64,000 bases of DNA from Methylomagnum ishizawai. Lineage in GTDB: Bacteria; Pseudomonadota; Gammaproteobacteria; Methylococcales; Methylococcaceae. Positions 1 to 7,642 of the stretch are shown in pieces. A program made the translations under genes and the position numbers. The stretch's first letter is position 1. Each line of letters begins with the position of its first letter. The notes beneath the pieces are model-generated. The model did not search any database. It saw nothing but the letters and a program-made list of their open reading frames with translations, and was not told where the DNA came from. Where the stretch lies: positions 793,501-857,500 of the forward strand of contig NZ_FXAM01000001.1 of NCBI RefSeq assembly GCF_900155475.1, read 5' to 3'.

Positions 1-1
1 C

Positions 2-1471
2 AAGGAATTGGCGGAGCAAAACCTGGAGAAGCTGGTGGAACTGTGCCCGGACCTGGGGATAGGCGTGCTGTCCGCCAGCCTGGGGCGCAAGCAATACAGC
101 CACCGGGACGACGTGGTGATCGGCACGCCCGGCACCATCGTCAAGGTGGCGGAAAAGCTCGGGTTTTTCGATTTGGTTTTGTGTGATGAAAGCCACCTCA
201 TCAACCCGAAGGATACCGGCATGTACCGGGAAATCATCCGCAAGCTGAAAACCAACAACCACTACCTGCGGGTGGTGGGCTGGACCGGGACGGCGTTCCG
301 GGGCAATGGCATCTGGCTCACCGAGGGCGGCGAAGCCCTGTTCACCGACATCGCGGCCAGCGTGGGCATGAAGGAATTGCTCAAAAAGGGATTCCTGGCC
401 CCCCTGGTGATCGGGGCCACCGCCACCCAGGTTTCCGGCGACGGCCTCCGCACGGCGAGCGGCGACTACGTGGTGTCGGAGCTGGCCCAGCGCCTGGACC
501 GCGACGAACTCACGGAGAAGATCGTCGGCGAGATCATGGAGCAGGGCCGGGACCGCAAGAAATGGCTGGTGTTCTGCGTCACAGTGGCCCACGCCGAACA
601 CATGGCCGCCGAGTTCAAGCGGCGCGGCATCGCGTCCGCCGTCGTCAGCGAGAAGACCCCCAAGTCGGAACGGGAGGCCATCGTCAAGGGCTTCAAGCTC
701 GGGCGCGTCAAGGCGCTGTGCAACGTCGCCTGCCTCACCACCGGCTTCGACGTGCCCGACCTGGATTTGATCGCCCTGGTCCGCAACACCAAATCCCCCG
801 TGCTGTATGTCCAGATCGCCGGGCGCGGGATGCGCATCGCGGGCAAGGACATCGAGGAATCCATCCGCAACGGCAAGGCCGACTGCCTGTGGCTCGACTT
901 CACCGACACCACGGCCTTGCTCGGCCCCGTGGACGATATCCGCGGGCGTCCCGCGCCCCGCAAGAAAGACGGGGAAAACCACGGAACCCCGTTCAAGCCG
1001 TGCGCCGAATGCGGGGCCATCAACCCGGCGGGCGCCACCCGCTGCAAGACCTGCGGCACGGCCTTCCCGCCGCCCGCCCCCACCCTCAACACCGTGGCCT
1101 CCCAGGCCACCATCCTGACGGCGACCGGCCCGCGCCTGGAAACCTTCCCCGTCGATGGCATCGGCTACCAATCCCCGATATCCAACAAAACCGGAAAACC
1201 TTATCTACAAATCCTGTTCCAAAGCGACCTGTCGTATTTCCGCATCAATCTCTTTTTGGAACACGAGGGTTATGCGCGGGATAAATCGATCAGGCAATGG
1301 AAGGAATTGACCACGCCCCCCACGGAACCCCGCGACGTGGTGGATGCCGTTCAAAAAATCCAGCGCGGAGAGGTTCGGTTCAAGGACGTGGAATCGATAG
1401 CGGTGGATATGGTTTCCAAATGGAAGGACATAACCCAGGTGAATTATCGGCGGGAAGCGGAGGCGGCGTAA
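2..1471 (+). CDS. SF2 DEAD/DEAH-type helicase, 5'-truncated by window edge
   Basis: This is the C-terminal part of a superfamily 2 nucleic-acid helicase; the frame is open to the first bases, so the true start and the Walker A motif lie upstream. What is visible: a Walker B box of the form LCDESH (about nt 182-196), motif III as GWTGTAF, a second RecA-like domain with LTTGFDVP, and motif VI as QIAGRGMR. A four-cysteine zinc ribbon follows (CAECG, then CKTCG, about nt 1000-1056), and then a C-terminal tail of about 130 residues I do not recognise. The next gene begins 3 nt after the stop. With a phage-type nuclease and RdgC downstream, a role in prophage DNA replication or recombination is likely. 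The TTG at nt 8 is probably an internal codon. Confidence 0.85.
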   Translation, partial: KELAEQNLEKLVELCPDLGIGVLSASLGRKQYSHRDDVVIGTPGTIVKVAEKLGFFDLVLCDESHLINPKDTGMYREIIRKLKTNNHYLRVVGWTGTAFRGNGIWLTEGGEALFTDIAASVGMKELLKKGFLAPLVIGATATQVSGDGLRTASGDYVVSELAQRLDRDELTEKIVGEIMEQGRDRKKWLVFCVTVAHAEHMAAEFKRRGIASAVVSEKTPKSEREAIVKGFKLGRVKALCNVACLTTGFDVPDLDLIALVRNTKSPVLYVQIAGRGMRIAGKDIEESIRNGKADCLWLDFTDTTALLGPVDDIRGRPAPRKKDGENHGTPFKPCAECGAINPAGATRCKTCGTAFPPPAPTLNTVASQATILTATGPRLETFPVDGIGYQSPISNKTGKPYLQILFQSDLSYFRINLFLEHEGYARDKSIRQWKELTTPPTEPRDVVDAVQKIQRGEVRFKDVESIAVDMVSKWKDITQVNYRREAEAA

Positions 1472-1474
1472 TGG

Positions 1475-2806
1475 ATGAAACCCTCCCCCAAACCCATCGA
1501 CATCGAAATCCGCAACGGCAACGGCAAGGTATGCCTGCTGCATCCCGGCCCCTATCCCACCCCCGTAACCTTTTGCTTTTGGGATGAAAGACACCCTATG
1601 AACAATACCCCCGAAGATGAAGAAAGCCTGATCCTCGATACCACGGTCCACCGCATGGACGAGGTGCTGGAAAGCGAGCGGTTCATGGGCGGCGGCATCG
1701 GGTTCGGCGCCATCGGCGAAGCCGACGACAGGCTGCTGTGGCTGAATTTCCGCTGGTCGTTCGCCGATGCCCCGGTGCCGGACCGCCGCCGCACCATGAT
1801 GATGGGCAACGCCATCGAAAAGGACATCGCGGCAACCCTGGCCAAAATCCAGGGCCTGGAATTCCTGGACCGCGACCCGAACACCGGCAAGCAGTTCAAG
1901 CACCAGTTCCTGGGCGGGCATTTCGCCGGGAAGATGGACGGGGTGGGCCTGGGTTTCCCCGAAGCCCCCAAGACCTGGCATGTGGTGGAGATCAAGGGGG
2001 TTTCCCACAAGGCCTTCCTGGAGGCCATCAAGCGGGGCGTCGAAAACTGGCGTCCCGAATATTGGGTGAACGTGCAATGCCACATGGGGGCCGCGGGCCT
2101 CGACCGGACACTGTTCATCGTCCAGGACCGCGACACCGGGGCCGTCCACGCCGAACGGATCAAGCTCGACGACACCGTGTTCGGCGCCTGCCTGGCCCGC
2201 GCCGAGCGGATCGTCCTGGCCGAAGAACCCCCGGCCCCGATGTACGAAACCCGGTCCAGGGTTCCGCACGACGTCATGGCCTTCAAGCCGGAATACAACA
2301 CCCATATCTATTGGGGAATAGAACTACCCCGTCCCCATTGCCGGAATTGCCGGTTCGCCATCCCCCTGGTCGAGGGCACTTCCGGGGATTGGCTGTGCCA
2401 GATCGATTCCACCTCGTCGGCGACCGGCGCGCGCCTGGATTATTCCCAGCAGCGGGCCGGATGCCCCCGGCATAACTACCTGCCGTCCCTGCTATCCGAA
2501 CTCGCGGAAGTCGTCCGGCAATACCCCGATTGCGTGGAGTACCGCGTGGGCCGGACCGTGTTCTGGAACGCCGAGGAAATGGTGGGCGAAACGCATCCCG
2601 GCGTGTTCTCCTCCAAGGAATTATGCGCCCTGAGCGGCAACGTCGCGGCGAATGGGCTATGCGAGGAATCGATCAAGGCGCGGTCGGGTTTGGCTGGGGT
2701 TAAACAGGGGGCATACACGATTGGGGGCGAAACGGTCATCGTCGATGAACCCAAGTCGGGTGCCGGGGGTGTCGATGATTATGACGACGATGATATCCCT
2801 TTTTGA
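1475..2806 (+). CDS. PD-(D/E)XK nuclease with C-terminal cysteine cluster
   Basis: Predicted phage exonuclease of the RecB/YqaJ-like PD-(D/E)XK superfamily, 443 residues. The nuclease core is visible as GKMDGVG (catalytic Asp, near residue 151) followed by HVVEIKG (the ExK pair, near residue 169). A later cluster of cysteines (HCRNC near residue 289, WLC near 308, AGCPRHN near 330) could bind zinc or a 4Fe-4S cluster as in Cas4/AddB-type nucleases; that is inference. The tail is acidic (DDYDDDDIPF). Its stop overlaps the weak upstream extension of the rdgC frame. The ATG at 1475 follows the helicase stop by 3 nt. An internal ATG at 1600 is an alternative start, and the nuclease domain begins after it. 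Confidence 0.8.
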   Translation: MKPSPKPIDIEIRNGNGKVCLLHPGPYPTPVTFCFWDERHPMNNTPEDEESLILDTTVHRMDEVLESERFMGGGIGFGAIGEADDRLLWLNFRWSFADAPVPDRRRTMMMGNAIEKDIAATLAKIQGLEFLDRDPNTGKQFKHQFLGGHFAGKMDGVGLGFPEAPKTWHVVEIKGVSHKAFLEAIKRGVENWRPEYWVNVQCHMGAAGLDRTLFIVQDRDTGAVHAERIKLDDTVFGACLARAERIVLAEEPPAPMYETRSRVPHDVMAFKPEYNTHIYWGIELPRPHCRNCRFAIPLVEGTSGDWLCQIDSTSSATGARLDYSQQRAGCPRHNYLPSLLSELAEVVRQYPDCVEYRVGRTVFWNAEEMVGETHPGVFSSKELCALSGNVAANGLCEESIKARSGLAGVKQGAYTIGGETVIVDEPKSGAGGVDDYDDDDIPF

Positions 2807-2844
2807 CGGGCGCTTCCTTTTTGATAAACCAAGAGATAACCCAC

Positions 2845-3765
2845 ATGTTCTTCAAAAACCTCCTGTTATTCCTATTCACCGAACCTTTCCCCCTGGACGC
2901 CACCGACCTGGATGGGCGCATCCGGCAACGTCGGTTCCAGGGCTGTGGCTCCCTTGAGCCCGCCAGCCTGGGGTGGGTTCCACCGACGGGCAAATCCGAC
3001 GCCGCGTCCCTGGTCCACGCCGCCAACGGCTTCCTGATGATCTGCCTGCGCCGGGAAGAGAAGATACTCCCGGCCGGCGTGGTGAACGAGGTGCTGGCCG
3101 ACCGGATTGAAGAGATCGAATCCCGGCGTGGAACCCCGGTGCGGCGCAAGGAGAAGGACGCGCTGCGCGACGAGGTGATGCAGGACTTGCTGCCGCGGGC
3201 CTTCGTCCACAGCAAGCGGACCTATGCCTACATCGATCCCAAGGGCGGCTGGCTGGTGGTGGACAGCGCCAGCGCCAAGAAGGCCGACGAACTCACCAGC
3301 CTGTTGCGGCAATGCCTGGGCAGTCTGCCGGTGGTGCCGTTCGCCACCAAGTACATGCCAAGCACCATCATGACCCATTGGTTGGCCGAGGATGGCCCGC
3401 CCGCCGGGGTCGTGCTGGACACCGATGCCGAACTGCGTTCCCCGGAGGAGGATGGCGGCACCGTGCGCTGCCGCAAGCACGACCTGGGCGCCCCGGAAAT
3501 CCAGAATCACCTTGAGGCCGGGAAGGAGGTCATCAAGCTGGCCTTGACCTACCGGGACCGCATCGGCTTCGTGCTGGACGAGGCTTTGACCATCAAGCGC
3601 CTGCGGTTCCTCGACCTGGTGCAGGAGAAGGCGGAGGAGGTGGACACGGACGACGCGGAGGAACGGTTCGATGCGGATTTCGCGGTGATGACGCTGGAGT
3701 TGGCGGAATTCCTTCCGGCGCTGGCGGGGATGTTCGGGGGGGTGAATGTGGAGCGGCGGAAATGA
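2845..3765 (+). CDS. rdgC: Recombination-associated protein RdgC
   Basis: RdgC family protein of about 306 residues, a ring-shaped, sequence-independent double-stranded DNA binder that limits RecA and is found on chromosomes and in prophages. The family N-terminus is recognisable (MFFKNLLLFLFTEPF, then GWVPPTGK), as is the KRTYAYID and WLVVDSAS region. I chose the ATG at 2845 because the family begins with M-F/W-FKNL and an AAGAGATAA purine-rich stretch lies just upstream; the frame is open back to 2803 but that extension does not resemble RdgC. Its last codons overlap the next gene as ATGA. Its position between nuclease and integrase genes points to a phage copy, not the housekeeping copy. 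Confidence 0.9.
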   Translation: MFFKNLLLFLFTEPFPLDATDLDGRIRQRRFQGCGSLEPASLGWVPPTGKSDAASLVHAANGFLMICLRREEKILPAGVVNEVLADRIEEIESRRGTPVRRKEKDALRDEVMQDLLPRAFVHSKRTYAYIDPKGGWLVVDSASAKKADELTSLLRQCLGSLPVVPFATKYMPSTIMTHWLAEDGPPAGVVLDTDAELRSPEEDGGTVRCRKHDLGAPEIQNHLEAGKEVIKLALTYRDRIGFVLDEALTIKRLRFLDLVQEKAEEVDTDDAEERFDADFAVMTLELAEFLPALAGMFGGVNVERRK

Positions 3766-3947
3766 GCGCAGATACCGGGAAAACGATAGCGATGCCAGAG
3801 CGGGCGTTTTTCAACGCCCATCCGATTAGCGGAATTTTGGAAGAGGGTACGGACGGCACGGAGTACCTTCGCGCCGACCTCGCCCAATCCCAAATAGACG
3901 CGGCACGGGCCGGGGGAGTACGGGAAGGGCTGGAAAGGGTGACATGA
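3762..3947 (+). CDS. Small hypothetical phage protein (61 aa)
   Basis: A 61-residue protein of unknown function that I do not recognise. It starts in an ATGA overlap with rdgC and ends in another ATGA overlap with the next gene, which is the best evidence that it is translated. Composition is ordinary and soluble, with no cysteine pairs, signal peptide or membrane segment. The pattern (short, coupled, between recombination genes and an AlpA-like gene) is typical of accessory genes at phage ends. Confidence 0.55.
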   Translation: MSADTGKTIAMPERAFFNAHPISGILEEGTDGTEYLRADLAQSQIDAARAGGVREGLERVT

Positions 3948-4162
3948 ACTCCGAACCCTTCATGACCTGCACCTGCGGTGCCCAAACCCCGCTTTCGGCC
4001 ATGCCCAACCACCTGCCCATCGATCATTTCGAGTGCGGCCAATGCCGGTCGATCCTGATCCGGCGGCACGCGCGCCCCACGGTCTATCCATCCGGGTTTG
4101 TCCTGCCGGGGAAAGTCACTGTCGAGCGGGTTGGATTTGGATTGCTGGGGGGTGTGGCATGA
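3944..4162 (+). CDS. Small zinc-ribbon-like protein (72 aa)
   Basis: A 72-residue protein with two cysteine pairs, TCTCG near residue 9 and CGQC near residue 31, spaced as in a compact zinc ribbon. This suggests a small nucleic-acid-binding or structural zinc protein, but no specific family is recognised. It is coupled on both sides: its ATG overlaps the preceding stop as ATGA, and its own stop overlaps a further ATG at 4159. Confidence 0.55.
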   Translation: MNSEPFMTCTCGAQTPLSAMPNHLPIDHFECGQCRSILIRRHARPTVYPSGFVLPGKVTVERVGFGLLGGVA

Positions 4163-4212
4163 CTATTCTGACTATCGCCCAAGTAGCTGGAGAGAGAGGA
4201 ACCGAAGGATGA
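4159..4212 (+). CDS. 17-codon mini-ORF coupled to both neighbours
   Basis: A very short frame encoding MTILTIAQVAGERGTEG. Its ATG overlaps the stop of the zinc-ribbon gene as ATGA, and its TGA overlaps the ATG of the AlpA-like gene as another ATGA. Two perfect couplings in a row are unlikely to be pure accident, so it may act as a translational relay or leader peptide for the AlpA-like gene. It could also be the decayed start of a longer helix-turn-helix protein. Only the overlaps are seen directly; function is unknown. Confidence 0.35.
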   Translation: MTILTIAQVAGERGTEG

Positions 4213-4484
4213 GACCAGAGCAAGCAATCCTCTACATCGCCGACGTAGCGGCCTTATTGGGGAAAAGCTACCCAGCAATCCAGGGGATGGATAGGCGCGG
4301 AGATTTGCCCCCATCGTTCCGGCTGGGCGGAAAGGTCGCATGGAAGCGTGAGACCATCATGGCGTGGATCGATGGCCAGGAATCCGAGGCCAGGGCGAAG
4401 CGGGAGGCGAAGGAAAAGGAGAAGGGGAGGGCGGGGCGGAAGCGGTTAGGGTATGAGGTGGAGATCGTGAGGGCATCAACCTAA
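4209..4484 (+). CDS. AlpA/excisionase-like DNA-binding protein
   Basis: A 91-residue protein with an AlpA/MerR-like winged helix near the N-terminus (ADVAALLGKSYPAIQGM, then LPPSFRLGGKVAWKRETI) followed by a long Lys/Arg/Glu-rich helix. Family members regulate or direct excision of integrated elements, which fits the integrase gene converging on it. The ATG at 4209 was chosen for the AGAGAGAGGAACC-type purine run just upstream and the ATGA coupling; the frame is open to 4098 without family resemblance. Its last 9 bp overlap the 3' end of the integrase gene on the other strand. Confidence 0.75.
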   Translation: MRPEQAILYIADVAALLGKSYPAIQGMDRRGDLPPSFRLGGKVAWKRETIMAWIDGQESEARAKREAKEKEKGRAGRKRLGYEVEIVRAST

Positions 4485-5447
4485 CTTGTCCGCCAGCCTT
4501 TCCGCGCTCATATGGGTGTAGCGCCTGAGCATCGCCAGGGTTTTATGCCCGGTGATGGTGGCGACCTCCATAATCCCCAATCCCTTCTCGAAAAACCGGC
4601 TTGTGGCTTCGTGCCGCAGGTCGTGGAAGCGGATTTCCGGGCATCCGGCCCGCGCCGCCGCTTCCCCGAACGCTTTCGTCACCCAATCCAGGTCCATCCC
4701 CAGCACGCGCCCATCGATCCGGCGGGGCAGGGCGGACAGCACATCCTGGGCGCGGGGGGACAGCGGCACATCGCGGGCGCTTCCGTTCTTCGTGTCCGGC
4801 AACCGCGCTACGCGGCCCTTGATCCACTCCCAGCGCAGTCCCGCCACCTCGCCTCGCCGCATCCCCGTCTCGACCGCCAGGACGATCCACGCGGGCAACT
4901 CGGGGTTAATTTGAGCGGCTTCGGCCAGGATGGCGGTTTCCTGGGTGGGCGACATACGGACCTCCCGGCCCGGCCCGGCACTGGGCTTGCGGATGTTGGC
5001 GCAGGGGTTGACGACGGGAAGCCCCCACTCTTTGGCGGCAATGGTGTAGAGATGGGAAATCAGGGCGAGTTCCAGGCGCACGGAGTTCGGCGACAGCCCG
5101 ATCCTGATCTTGGCGTCGCGCCATGCGGCAAGATCGGAACTGCGGAGCGCGGCGATGGACTTGGACGCCAGGGGGTCGGCACGCCACCGCTCGATGCGGT
5201 CGGCCTCGCGCTTCGCGCCCTTCTTGCCAGGGGTGACCTCGCGCTTGTAGCGGTTCAGGGCGTCGGCGACCGTGAGAGATTCGGCCTCCCTGGTGTCCAC
5301 ATAGCGCCCGCCCAGCATCTGGGCCTCCACTTCCTTGCTCCATTTCTCGGCGTCGGCCTTGCGGTCGAAGGTCCGGGAAATCGGCTTGAAGCCTTTGCGG
5401 ATGACTTCGGCCTGCCAGGAGTCGCCGCGTTTACGGATGCGGGCCAT
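4476..5447 (-). CDS. Tyrosine-type site-specific integrase
   Basis: Phage integrase of 323 residues that would catalyse integration and excision of the element to its left. Order: an N-terminal arm-binding segment (MARIRKRGDSWQAEV), a core-binding SAM-like domain (about 70-150), and the catalytic domain. Catalytic residues are all visible: Arg in ETGMRRGE, Lys in DTKNG, HDLRHE (HxxR), His in TGHKT, and Tyr in RRYTHM near the C-terminus. The gene reads away from tRNA-Leu, whose 3' end lies 87 bp from its start, the classic layout for an element integrated at a tRNA. It looks intact. Confidence 0.93.
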   Translation of the reverse strand: MARIRKRGDSWQAEVIRKGFKPISRTFDRKADAEKWSKEVEAQMLGGRYVDTREAESLTVADALNRYKREVTPGKKGAKREADRIERWRADPLASKSIAALRSSDLAAWRDAKIRIGLSPNSVRLELALISHLYTIAAKEWGLPVVNPCANIRKPSAGPGREVRMSPTQETAILAEAAQINPELPAWIVLAVETGMRRGEVAGLRWEWIKGRVARLPDTKNGSARDVPLSPRAQDVLSALPRRIDGRVLGMDLDWVTKAFGEAAARAGCPEIRFHDLRHEATSRFFEKGLGIMEVATITGHKTLAMLRRYTHMSAERLADKLG

Positions 5448-5456
5448 TTTTAGCGG

Positions 5457-5495
5457 ATCGGACAGGAATCGGACAAACCGCGAGGGAATTGTCCG
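5457..5495. promoter_or_regulatory. Repeated ATCGGACA sites upstream of integrase
   Basis: Two direct copies of ATCGGACA at 5457-5464 and 5468-5475 are spaced 11 bp apart, one helical turn. An inverted TTGTCCG at 5489-5495 pairs in sequence with the second copy (CGGACAA). They lie between the integrase start and tRNA-Leu. Integrase arm-type sites or an operator for the integrase promoter are the likely roles; this is inference from position and spacing. Confidence 0.4.
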
Positions 5496-5534
5496 CGCGG
5501 AATCCCTTTCACCGGCCTATCCCCTTTGTTTGTA

Positions 5535-5580
5535 TGGTGCCCCGGGCCGGGGTCGAACCGGCACGGATTTTACTCCGAGG
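5535..5580. other. Probable attachment site of the left-hand element
   Basis: Elements using tyrosine integrases often recombine within the 3' half of a tRNA and leave the tRNA intact. Here the integrase gene lies 87 bp from the tRNA-Leu 3' end, and phage-type genes occupy everything to its left. The matching second copy should lie left of the window and cannot be seen, so the exact core is not defined. Confidence 0.35.
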
Positions 5581-5621
5581 GATTTTAAGTCCCTTGTGTC
5601 TACCAATTTCACCACCGGGGC
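5535..5621 (-). tRNA. tRNA-Leu (anticodon UAA)
   Basis: An 87-nt leucine tRNA read on the minus strand, with acceptor stem GCCCCGG/CCGGGGC, a long variable arm as expected for Leu, the GGTTCGACCCC T-arm, anticodon TAA in the ACTTAAAAT loop, and an encoded CCA end. Its 5' end overlaps the last 13 bases of the upstream response-regulator gene on the same strand. Its 3' end faces the integrase gene and is the probable attachment target. Confidence 0.95.
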
Positions 5622-6274
5622 TGTTTGGAAGCGATCAATTCATCCCGCGCCAAGTCGAACTGGACAGCTAATTTGGTCAGCTCCACGCCGTTTTTCACGC
5701 CCAGCTTCTCGAAGGCACGGTAACGGTAGGTGGTCACGGTCTTAGGGCTGATGTTCAGCAGGTCGCCCATTTGCTGCATCGATTTGCCTTGCAGGGTCAT
5801 GAGGACGAACTGTAATTCCCGGTACGACAGTTGGTCGAAAGGGGTCGTGGTCTGGCCGGGGAGCGAGGCCAGGGCCATCTTGTTCGCCACGTCCTGGCTC
5901 AGATATTTCCCGCCCCCGTGGACCGTCCGCACGGCGGCCATGAGTTCGCTGGGCGGACAGTTCTTCGAGAGATAACCGTCAGCGCCCTGGCTCAGCAGTT
6001 GGTGCGGGTATGGGCCGTCGGCATAGACGCTCAGGGCCACGATCTTCACTTGCGGATGCTTGTGGTTGATCTTGCGGCAGGCTTCGATACCACCCATGCC
6101 GGGCATGTTGATGTCCATCAGGATGACATCGGGGCCGAGTTGTTCGGTCAACTCGATGGCCTCTTCCCCCGAAGCGCCCACGCCCACCACGTTCATATCC
6201 TTGCCCGCCCGCAACAGGTGTTCGATGCCAGTGCGAACCAGTTCATGATCGTCTACCAGCAGGATATTGATCAT
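5609..6274 (-). CDS. LuxR/NarL-family response regulator (UvrY/GacA-like)
   Basis: A 221-residue two-component response regulator that probably activates transcription when phosphorylated. The receiver domain has the acidic pair (VDDHE), the phospho-acceptor Asp in ILMDINMPG near residue 54, and the conserved Lys in YLSKNC. The C-terminal LuxR-type helix-turn-helix reads LSYRELQF to SPKTVTTYRYRAFEKL. The length and the N-terminus MINILLVDDHELVR closely resemble UvrY/GacA, which pair with BarA/GacS sensors to drive CsrB-type small RNAs. The stop codon lies inside the tRNA-Leu gene, so the final residues (KQPRW) are encoded by tRNA sequence. No partner sensor is adjacent. Confidence 0.88.
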   Translation of the reverse strand: MINILLVDDHELVRTGIEHLLRAGKDMNVVGVGASGEEAIELTEQLGPDVILMDINMPGMGGIEACRKINHKHPQVKIVALSVYADGPYPHQLLSQGADGYLSKNCPPSELMAAVRTVHGGGKYLSQDVANKMALASLPGQTTTPFDQLSYRELQFVLMTLQGKSMQQMGDLLNISPKTVTTYRYRAFEKLGVKNGVELTKLAVQFDLARDELIASKQPRW

Positions 6275-6301
6275 AGGATCGTGTGGGGTCGTTTCCAGGG
6301 G

Positions 6302-6391
6302 TGGCGGAGAGGGAGGGATTCGAACCCCCGGACGGGATCAACCGTCAACGGTTTTCAAGACCGCCGCTTTAAACCGCTCAGCCACCTCTCC
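6302..6391 (-). tRNA. tRNA-Ser (anticodon UGA)
   Basis: A 90-nt serine tRNA on the minus strand with acceptor stem GGAGAGG, a long variable arm typical of Ser, the GGTTCGAATCC T-arm, anticodon TGA in the CTTGAAAA loop and an encoded CCA. It sits between the response regulator and dnaQ. Confidence 0.95.
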
Positions 6392-6448
6392 TCGTGCTTG
6401 TGGCGCGTCGTCGAGCGGGCAAAGGATAACCGATTAGCGCCCCGGTTT

Positions 6449-7186
6449 CTATCCTTCGCCCTGCCAGAGGCAGCGCCCGCCCGCCGCCTTGGCGATTTCG
6501 GCCAGGCGGGCGGCGTGGGCTTCCAGTTCGGTCTCGGTGCAGCGCACGACTTTCAGCCGGGGGTGGTCGCCGGGGCGGGGCGCGCGGGGTTGGAGGCTCA
6601 GCGGCGTGGCGGTGGCTTGGGTGGCCGGGATGTCCGGCTCGGATTCGGGTTCCAGGACCAACAGCGTCTGGCCACCGGTCATGGCGAGATAGACCTCGGC
6701 CAGGATTTCGGCGTCGAGCAAGGCGCCGTGCAAATCGCGGTGGCGGTTATCGACGCCATAGCGCTTGCAGAGGGCGTCCAGGTTGTTGCGCTGTCCGGGG
6801 TGCTTTTTACGGGCCAGCAGCAGGGTGTCGAGGATGGGGCAGCGTGCGGCGAGTTCCGGTAGGGCCGGATTCCAGCGCCGCAATTCGTGGTTGAGGAAAC
6901 CCACGTCGAAAGCCGCGTTGTGGATGACCAATTCCGCGCCGGTCACGAAGTCCAGGAACCGTTGGGCGACCTGGGCGAAGCGCGGTTTGTCGGCCAGGAA
7001 ATCCCGGCTCAGGCCATGGACTTTGACCGCCTCGGCGTCGATATCGCGCTCGGGGTTCAGATAGGTATGGAAATGGTTGCCGGTCAGCTTGCGGTTGAGG
7101 ATTTCGACGCAGCCGATTTCGATGATGCGATGGCCTTGGGCGGGTTCGAGGCCGGTGGTTTCGGTGTCGAGGACGATTTGGCGCAT
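6449..7186 (-). CDS. dnaQ: DNA polymerase III epsilon subunit (3'-5' proofreading exonuclease)
   Basis: DnaQ, 245 residues, the DEDDh exonuclease that proofreads for the replicative polymerase. Exo I is seen as VLDTETTGLE, Exo II as IHNAAFDVGFLNHE and Exo III as HGALLDAEILAEVY with the catalytic His. The C-terminal 60 residues, after a Pro-rich linker, correspond to the alpha-subunit-binding region. It follows rnhA on the same strand with a 6-bp gap, the arrangement known from E. coli and relatives. Confidence 0.95.
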   Translation of the reverse strand: MRQIVLDTETTGLEPAQGHRIIEIGCVEILNRKLTGNHFHTYLNPERDIDAEAVKVHGLSRDFLADKPRFAQVAQRFLDFVTGAELVIHNAAFDVGFLNHELRRWNPALPELAARCPILDTLLLARKKHPGQRNNLDALCKRYGVDNRHRDLHGALLDAEILAEVYLAMTGGQTLLVLEPESEPDIPATQATATPLSLQPRAPRPGDHPRLKVVRCTETELEAHAARLAEIAKAAGGRCLWQGEG

Positions 7187-7192
7187 GGTGGA

Positions 7193-7642
7193 TTAACGGC
7201 GGGCGGGGGGAAGTTCGTCGATGCCCCGGTTGGCGAGGCGGTCGGCGCGTTCGTTTTCGGGGTGGCCGGCGTGGCCTTTCACCCATTGCCATTCGACCTG
7301 ATGATCGCGGCGGGCGGCGTCCAACAGCCGCCACAAATCGGCGTTCTTGACCGGGCTGTTGCCGGCGGTGCGCCAGCCCCGGCGGACCCAATTGGGCAGC
7401 CATTCCGAGATGCCCTTCATCACGTATTGCGAATCGGTGGCGAGCGTGACTATGCTGGGGCGCTTGAGGGCTTCCAAACCCCGGATGGCGGCGGTGAGTT
7501 CCATGCGGTTGTTGGTGGTGGCGGGTTCGCCGCCATATAACTCCAATTCCTTGTCCTTATAGCGCAACAAAACGCCCCAGCCGCCGGGACCGGGATTGCC
7601 CCGGCAGGCGCCGTCGGTGTAGATATAAACGGTATCGCTCAT
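7193..7642 (-). CDS. rnhA: Ribonuclease HI
   Basis: RNase HI, 149 residues, degrades the RNA strand of RNA-DNA hybrids. The catalytic carboxylates are visible in [21 protein letters not shown] and LATDSQYV, followed by the basic [15 protein letters not shown] segment. I chose the ATG at 7642 ([11 protein letters not shown]) because the family starts there; the longer frame to 7711 lies inside the upstream gene. The start overlaps the stop of the methyltransferase gene as ATGA, so the two are translationally coupled. Confidence 0.95.
   Translation of the reverse strand: MSDTVYIYTDGACRGNPGPGGWGVLLRYKDKELELYGGEPATTNNRMELTAAIRGLEALKRPSIVTLATDSQYVMKGISEWLPNWVRRGWRTAGNSPVKNADLWRLLDAARRDHQVEWQWVKGHAGHPENERADRLANRGIDELPPARR

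Noticed and set aside
1205-2305. A 366-codon minus-strand frame opposite the nuclease gene
   Set aside because: The plus-strand product shows a nuclease core; the antisense product is Gly/His-rich shadow sequence.
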